A stretch of 64,000 bases of DNA. Origin: Mercurialis annua. Lineage: Eukaryota; Streptophyta; Magnoliopsida; Malpighiales; Euphorbiaceae. Positions 60,161 through 64,000 of this stretch are shown piece after piece. The number at the start of each line of letters is the position of its first letter. Positions within the stretch are counted from its first letter, which is position 1. The DNA is taken from contig NC_065570.1 of NCBI RefSeq assembly GCF_937616625.2, positions 41,547,665 to 41,611,664 on the forward strand. Reading direction: 5' to 3'. Made by a program: the position numbers and the translations under genes. Under the pieces are notes generated by a model. The model was not told the origin of the DNA. It searched no databases and worked only from the letters and a program-made list of their open reading frames with translations.

Positions 60161-62472
60161 ATTAAAACGTAATTTAGCGTGAATAGCACATAAAATTCCA
60201 AAGAGATTGTAATCTAAGTCTAGAAAATGGACTAATTGCCATATCTTAGAAGTTTATGGGCCAATTTGCAAGTTTGACGGACTGGAATTGACCCTGACAA
60301 AACCCATAGGACCTTAGTAGCCTTTTTTGATATTTTTAGGCACCAAAATAGACTTTTAGAGCCTTTTTACTTAGCCACCAAGTGTAAATACGAATTAAAT
60401 ATGTAAAATCCTAATTAAATAATTAAAACCTAATCCTAAATACATATAGAATTATCACTTAACACTTCTTCCACCCTTAACCAAACTCTAGCTAGGACGA
60501 ACCGATAATTGCACATAAGCTAACCCTAAACCTAATTAACCCCTATAAATACAGCCTTAAGCCAGCCTGGCGGAGGAGACACAAACCCTAAAATTAACCA
60601 GTGGAATTCGGCCACCTCACACACACACACACACACTAAAATGCAGTCCTAAAAACACTGAACACGTGTTGATTCTCCAAGAACGCAAGCACTGCACAAA
60701 TTCGAAGCTAGATTCCGCATCCATTTCACCAGAAAACGAGCCAAAGACTCAGAACGGTATTTCTGAGGACCCTGTATATTGTTCTTTAGATTTTGCCATA
60801 TTTTGCATGTATAATTGTCATAATTGCTGTATTTGTGAACATTAGGATGCATGTTTAGCTTAAGATTGCTTATTTGCCATTAAATAGCCTTAATCAATTT
60901 ATTCGATGCTTTCAATTATCACCATAAAATTCGATGAAAAAGCATGTTAATCACTGAAATTAGCTGTTTTTAATGCTCAGAATCAGAAAACAATAGATTA
61001 AGTATCTTAGAATGCATGTTTCTAGGTGTTTCTAAGTAATTTTTACTATGAACAAACCCTAAAAATAGTTGCTGCCCAGAAAAATAAATTCGTGTAGATG
61101 AGCTTAAAACACTTCGATTATATGTTTTTTGGATTCTTGTATGATTTTTTGCGGTTTTGACTACTTGTGCATGAAAAACGGAGCTAAAACGAGTGAGAAC
61201 GAAGCGAAACAAAAAAACCAGAACTGCTGTCGACGAACCGCCGCCGCCACCGCTGTGACCGACAGCGCCGCCACAACAAACCGGCGCCGCCTCCGCCTTA
61301 ATCTGCCGGCGCCGGCACTCCAAGTTGGCGTCGTGCTCCTTCTTTTCCAGACTCCCAGACTTGCTTCACAGATCTTCCAGACTTCGATCCAAACTTCCAG
61401 ACGCGTTTTCGGGCTCATTCGGACTCTGAATTAGGCTCAGTTTAATTCCAGAAATATTGGTTTAGTTGTAGGACCTGTTTGTAATAGTAAATGGGCTTAA
61501 CCCGATGTTTTTAGGGCCTCAAAGCCCGTTATTATAATCTTCCCAGCCAACCGGGCCCACGAGTCCGAGGCCCAGCGAGCCAGCAACTTCCAGAACCGAG
61601 TCCGGGCTAACCCAAACTTGGAATTGACTCCGGATCAAACCTGTAGAATCGCATCGACGAGACGCACGACTCTCGTGATCTGACCGAAGGCCAATTCTGA
61701 CCAGACCGATGGTCAAAACCCGTACGAGTGCCAGGCATTCAAAGTCAACGAGGTTTAAAAGTATCTCTAACCTTGTATGTATATCCAACTGCCCATGAGC
61801 ATGCTGATATTGTTTACTGCTTTCCAAAAGCATCCAAATCCAAGAATTAACCGGTTAAAGGACTAATCACTCAAAATTGGCCCATTAATGCAAATCCAGC
61901 CCATTACTTAGACATCGTAGGACTAACATGAAAAGTAGTAACGATTGTATAGGTTTTTCAAGATCACCTAATAAAATAAATCAATCACACTTATACATCC
62001 GGTTTTAGGCTTTGTGCATGTAAAATATCCAGACCAGCCAGACTTGTGCTATTTGTTAGAAACCTCTAAGGTTAGATGTATGCTTAGGAGTACCTGCTAC
62101 TTGCCTCAAATGCCAGTCCAGATCGAGTCATATGCGCGTCAAACATGTTTACTTCTTTCATCACTGTTTATTAACAGCTTTCATATCCTGTGAACTGCAT
62201 ATACTGTTTAGATGAGATATAAAACGAATATGTCCCGAAAATAAAGCCGGTAACTGATAAGCCAAGCACATGAGACTCGGGGAGGTCCACGAACCCTTGT
62301 CTTTGGTTCGATGCACGATAGTATTACCGGAGGCGAGTAAGGCTATCCATTCGGTTAAAAGGCATTCCTTAGTTGAACTAGGTGGCGATTCCATTTTTTT
62401 CAAACCATTTCTAGATCGAGAAGTCAGCCATAAGCCTTGGGCGAGCGGCCTCCGAACCTCGCTCCGCTCACA
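60161..62472 (+). mobile_element. 3' LTR, lacking its first 152 bp
   Basis: Homology to the 5' LTR begins at ATTAAAACGTAATTT (50783 in the 5' LTR) and continues to the terminal CACA. TATA is at 60544-60551. The (CA)n run is longer than in the 5' LTR. Confidence 0.88.
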
Positions 62473-62477
62473 ATATT
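62473..62477. repeat. Right target-site duplicate of the gag-only element
   Basis: ATATT equals 50626-50630. Confidence 0.85.
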
Positions 62478-63148
62478 TAAAAAGAAGTTGAAACAATTAT
62501 TATAAAAAAGAAATAATTAAGAGGTGGAACTCCCTTCACCAAAAAAGACTAGCTCCGCGCTTAAAAGTGTATTAAAGATAATAAGCAAAACATGTCTTAA
62601 AGTCTATATATTTTTTTATTGTCTATTTACTTCGTCCCTAAGAGGTTTTTTTAATTGTTCCTTGTACTTTTGAAAATAATTATATAAAGACTTTTTGTTA
62701 ACAAAAGTGATGTCACGGATCAAGTAAAACTGTTTTAAAAAAAAATATAAAGATTAAGTAAAAAACAGAAGAATTTTATAGAATCGTTTTTAACAGTACA
62801 TGAATCAAGTAAAAAAATAAAAACGTCTAGAGACGAAATAAAAAATAAATAAAAAAGGATAGGGATTTTAGAACATTAATCTAAGCAAATACTATAGATA
62901 GACTTTATAATTGGTTATTTATTTTTATTTTTTTATTGGAAAAAAAGAGATCATGTGGAAGGAATTGAACTTACTATCGTAGATGAAACAATCTTCAACA
63001 CGATCATATCATTTGAGTTATAACTCATTGCTTTAGTTGTCAAACAGGTTCTTTGATAAAGATATCTTGCATTACAAGAACAGGGGATTTTGAGTCTTAC
63101 ACTCGTCATGATGGATTCCTAGCTAAAAGAGCATTGTGGACCTTGGAG
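62478..63148. other. AT-rich intergenic DNA
   Basis: I see no gene or repeat. It is the flank into which the 11.8-kb element inserted. Confidence 0.5.
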
Positions 63149-63550
63149 GATATTAAACTCCCTAAGTCATTAGGGTTACCACAAATTACATAATGATCAC
63201 TCAATTTCATTTTGTTACAAAATGTTCACTGAACTATACCTTTAATTACAAAGGGATGTCACCCATATAAAACGCATCGTTTTCACACTAAAGTTGTTAC
63301 AAAAAGAACACTGAACTTTTCATGAATTACAAAAACGTCACTGAGTCATATTTTTTATTATAAAAAGATCACTGAACTATGTCCCTTTTTGTAATAATAG
63401 CTTGCCACGTAAGCAAAAATGTTGCATTTTATATGGGTGACATCCACTTGTAACAAAAGTTATAATTCAGTGACCATTTTGTAACAAAATGAAGTTTAGT
63501 GATCATTATGTAATTCGAGGTAACCTTAGTGACCTAGAGAGTTTAATATC
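63149..63550. mobile_element. 402-bp MITE with ~95-bp inverted repeats
   Basis: The left arm GATATTAAACTCCCTAAGTC and the right arm (inverted GATATTAAACTCTCTAGGTC) match over about 95 bp with a few differences. The inner part has short repeats of the type TCACTGAACTAT. No coding capacity. Target duplicate not clear. Confidence 0.8.
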
Positions 63551-64000
63551 AACCTGATGTTAACCTGATGTTAACTTATATCAACTAAACTATCTGAATT
63601 CATTTTTAAAAAAAAATTGTCTTAATGCTCTTTACAATTTTAATTGACATTTTATATAGATAAAATTATGAGATTTAGTTTAATATACAAATTGATCGTC
63701 TATAAAATAAAAAATCAACCTGATATGAACATATGTCAACTGAATTCCCTTAATTCAATTTTTTAAAAAAATTATCTTGCGGTTCTTTACAATCTTATCT
63801 GATATTTTATATAGAGCGGATTTTGAGATGTAGTCTATTATAAAAATTGAATAATGTTTTTAAGTGAAATGTAATTGATAGTTATAAAACTGAAAACCAA
63901 TCTGATTTGAAATGTATGTGAACATGAAATAATACCACTTTATAGTTTTCATCGACCACCACCGACCACCAATAGATGAGTAACTTAAAAGACGATATAC
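63551..64000. repeat. Diverged AT-rich tandem repeat (~154-bp period)
   Basis: AACCTGATGTTAACTTATATC at 63563 corresponds to AACCTGATATGAACATATGTC at 63717, and the following 130 bp align at about 75%. A third start lies near 63895. Confidence 0.6.

Larger units (their letters stand above)
50631..62472 (+). mobile_element. 11.8-kb gag-only LTR retrotransposon (Tat/Ogre-like)
   Basis: The LTRs are 50631-53037 and 60161-62472. The outer ends are TGTAGACACC and GCTCACA, with perfect ATATT target duplicates. TGTAGACACC starts and a GCGACTCCACTAGGGAC primer region are typical of Ogre/Tat. A gag lies at 54179-55158. I found no protease, RT, RNase H or integrase motif in any frame of 55159-60160, so it depends on another element for movement. 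Minisatellites and an antisense frame fill the 3' part. The LTRs differ by about 10 substitutions in 470 bp (about 2%), so the insertion is fairly young. Confidence 0.88.

Noticed and set aside
1..64000. tRNA, rRNA or snRNA genes
   Set aside because: I found no A/B-box cloverleaf or conserved rRNA stretch by eye. A tRNAscan-SE run would settle this.

Overview
This is plant nuclear DNA, most likely from a eudicot. It holds Tat-lineage Ty3/gypsy elements with a second RNase H, an L1-type LINE, a Helitron, MITEs and one intact plastid-type class I phospholipase A1 gene. There are no bacterial operons, CRISPR arrays, rRNA genes or recognisable tRNAs. Nearly everything except the lipase gene is transposon-derived, and most coding parts are broken by stops and frameshifts.

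Layout. (1) Positions 1-46744 form a direct tandem duplication with a unit of about 24.9 kb. Copy A (1-21828) enters from the left edge. Copy B (21829-46744) is complete. Where they overlap I counted about 30 differences by eye in 21.8 kb (about 99.86% identity). Each unit contains, in order: a minus-strand Tat fragment (Tat-2) split by a 2.69-kb solo LTR with TACAA target duplications; a plus-strand Tat element (Tat-1) with gag, protease, RT, two RNase H domains and integrase; an antisense gene downstream of pol that carries a plant mobile domain (PMD), a basic segment and a coiled coil; a second solo LTR with a MITE inside it, both within that antisense gene; the Tat-1 3' LTR; an AT-rich block; and a degenerate L1-type LINE. 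(2) Positions 46745-47704 hold a short Helitron and the promoter of the lipase gene. (3) Positions 47705-49180 are the only intact gene, a single-exon DAD1/PLA1-I-type lipase. (4) Positions 49181-50630 hold a LINE 3' fragment and a MITE candidate. (5) Positions 50631-62472 are an 11.8-kb LTR element with ATATT target duplications. It has a gag but no recognisable pol, several minisatellites with units of about 31-33 bp, and an apparently spliced antisense reading frame near its 3' end. (6) Positions 62473-64000 are AT-rich, with a 402-bp MITE and a diverged tandem repeat of about 154 bp.

How the parts fit. The LTR layers date the region. The Tat-1 LTRs differ by about 17% in the stretch I compared, so Tat-1 is old. 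The LTRs of the 50631-62472 element differ by about 2%, and the 24.9-kb duplication by about 0.14%, so the duplication is the newest event, or else an assembly artefact. The duplication ends about 960 bp upstream of the lipase start codon. The most unusual biology is the repeated presence of antisense, intron-bearing reading frames between the coding region and the 3' LTR in two different elements.
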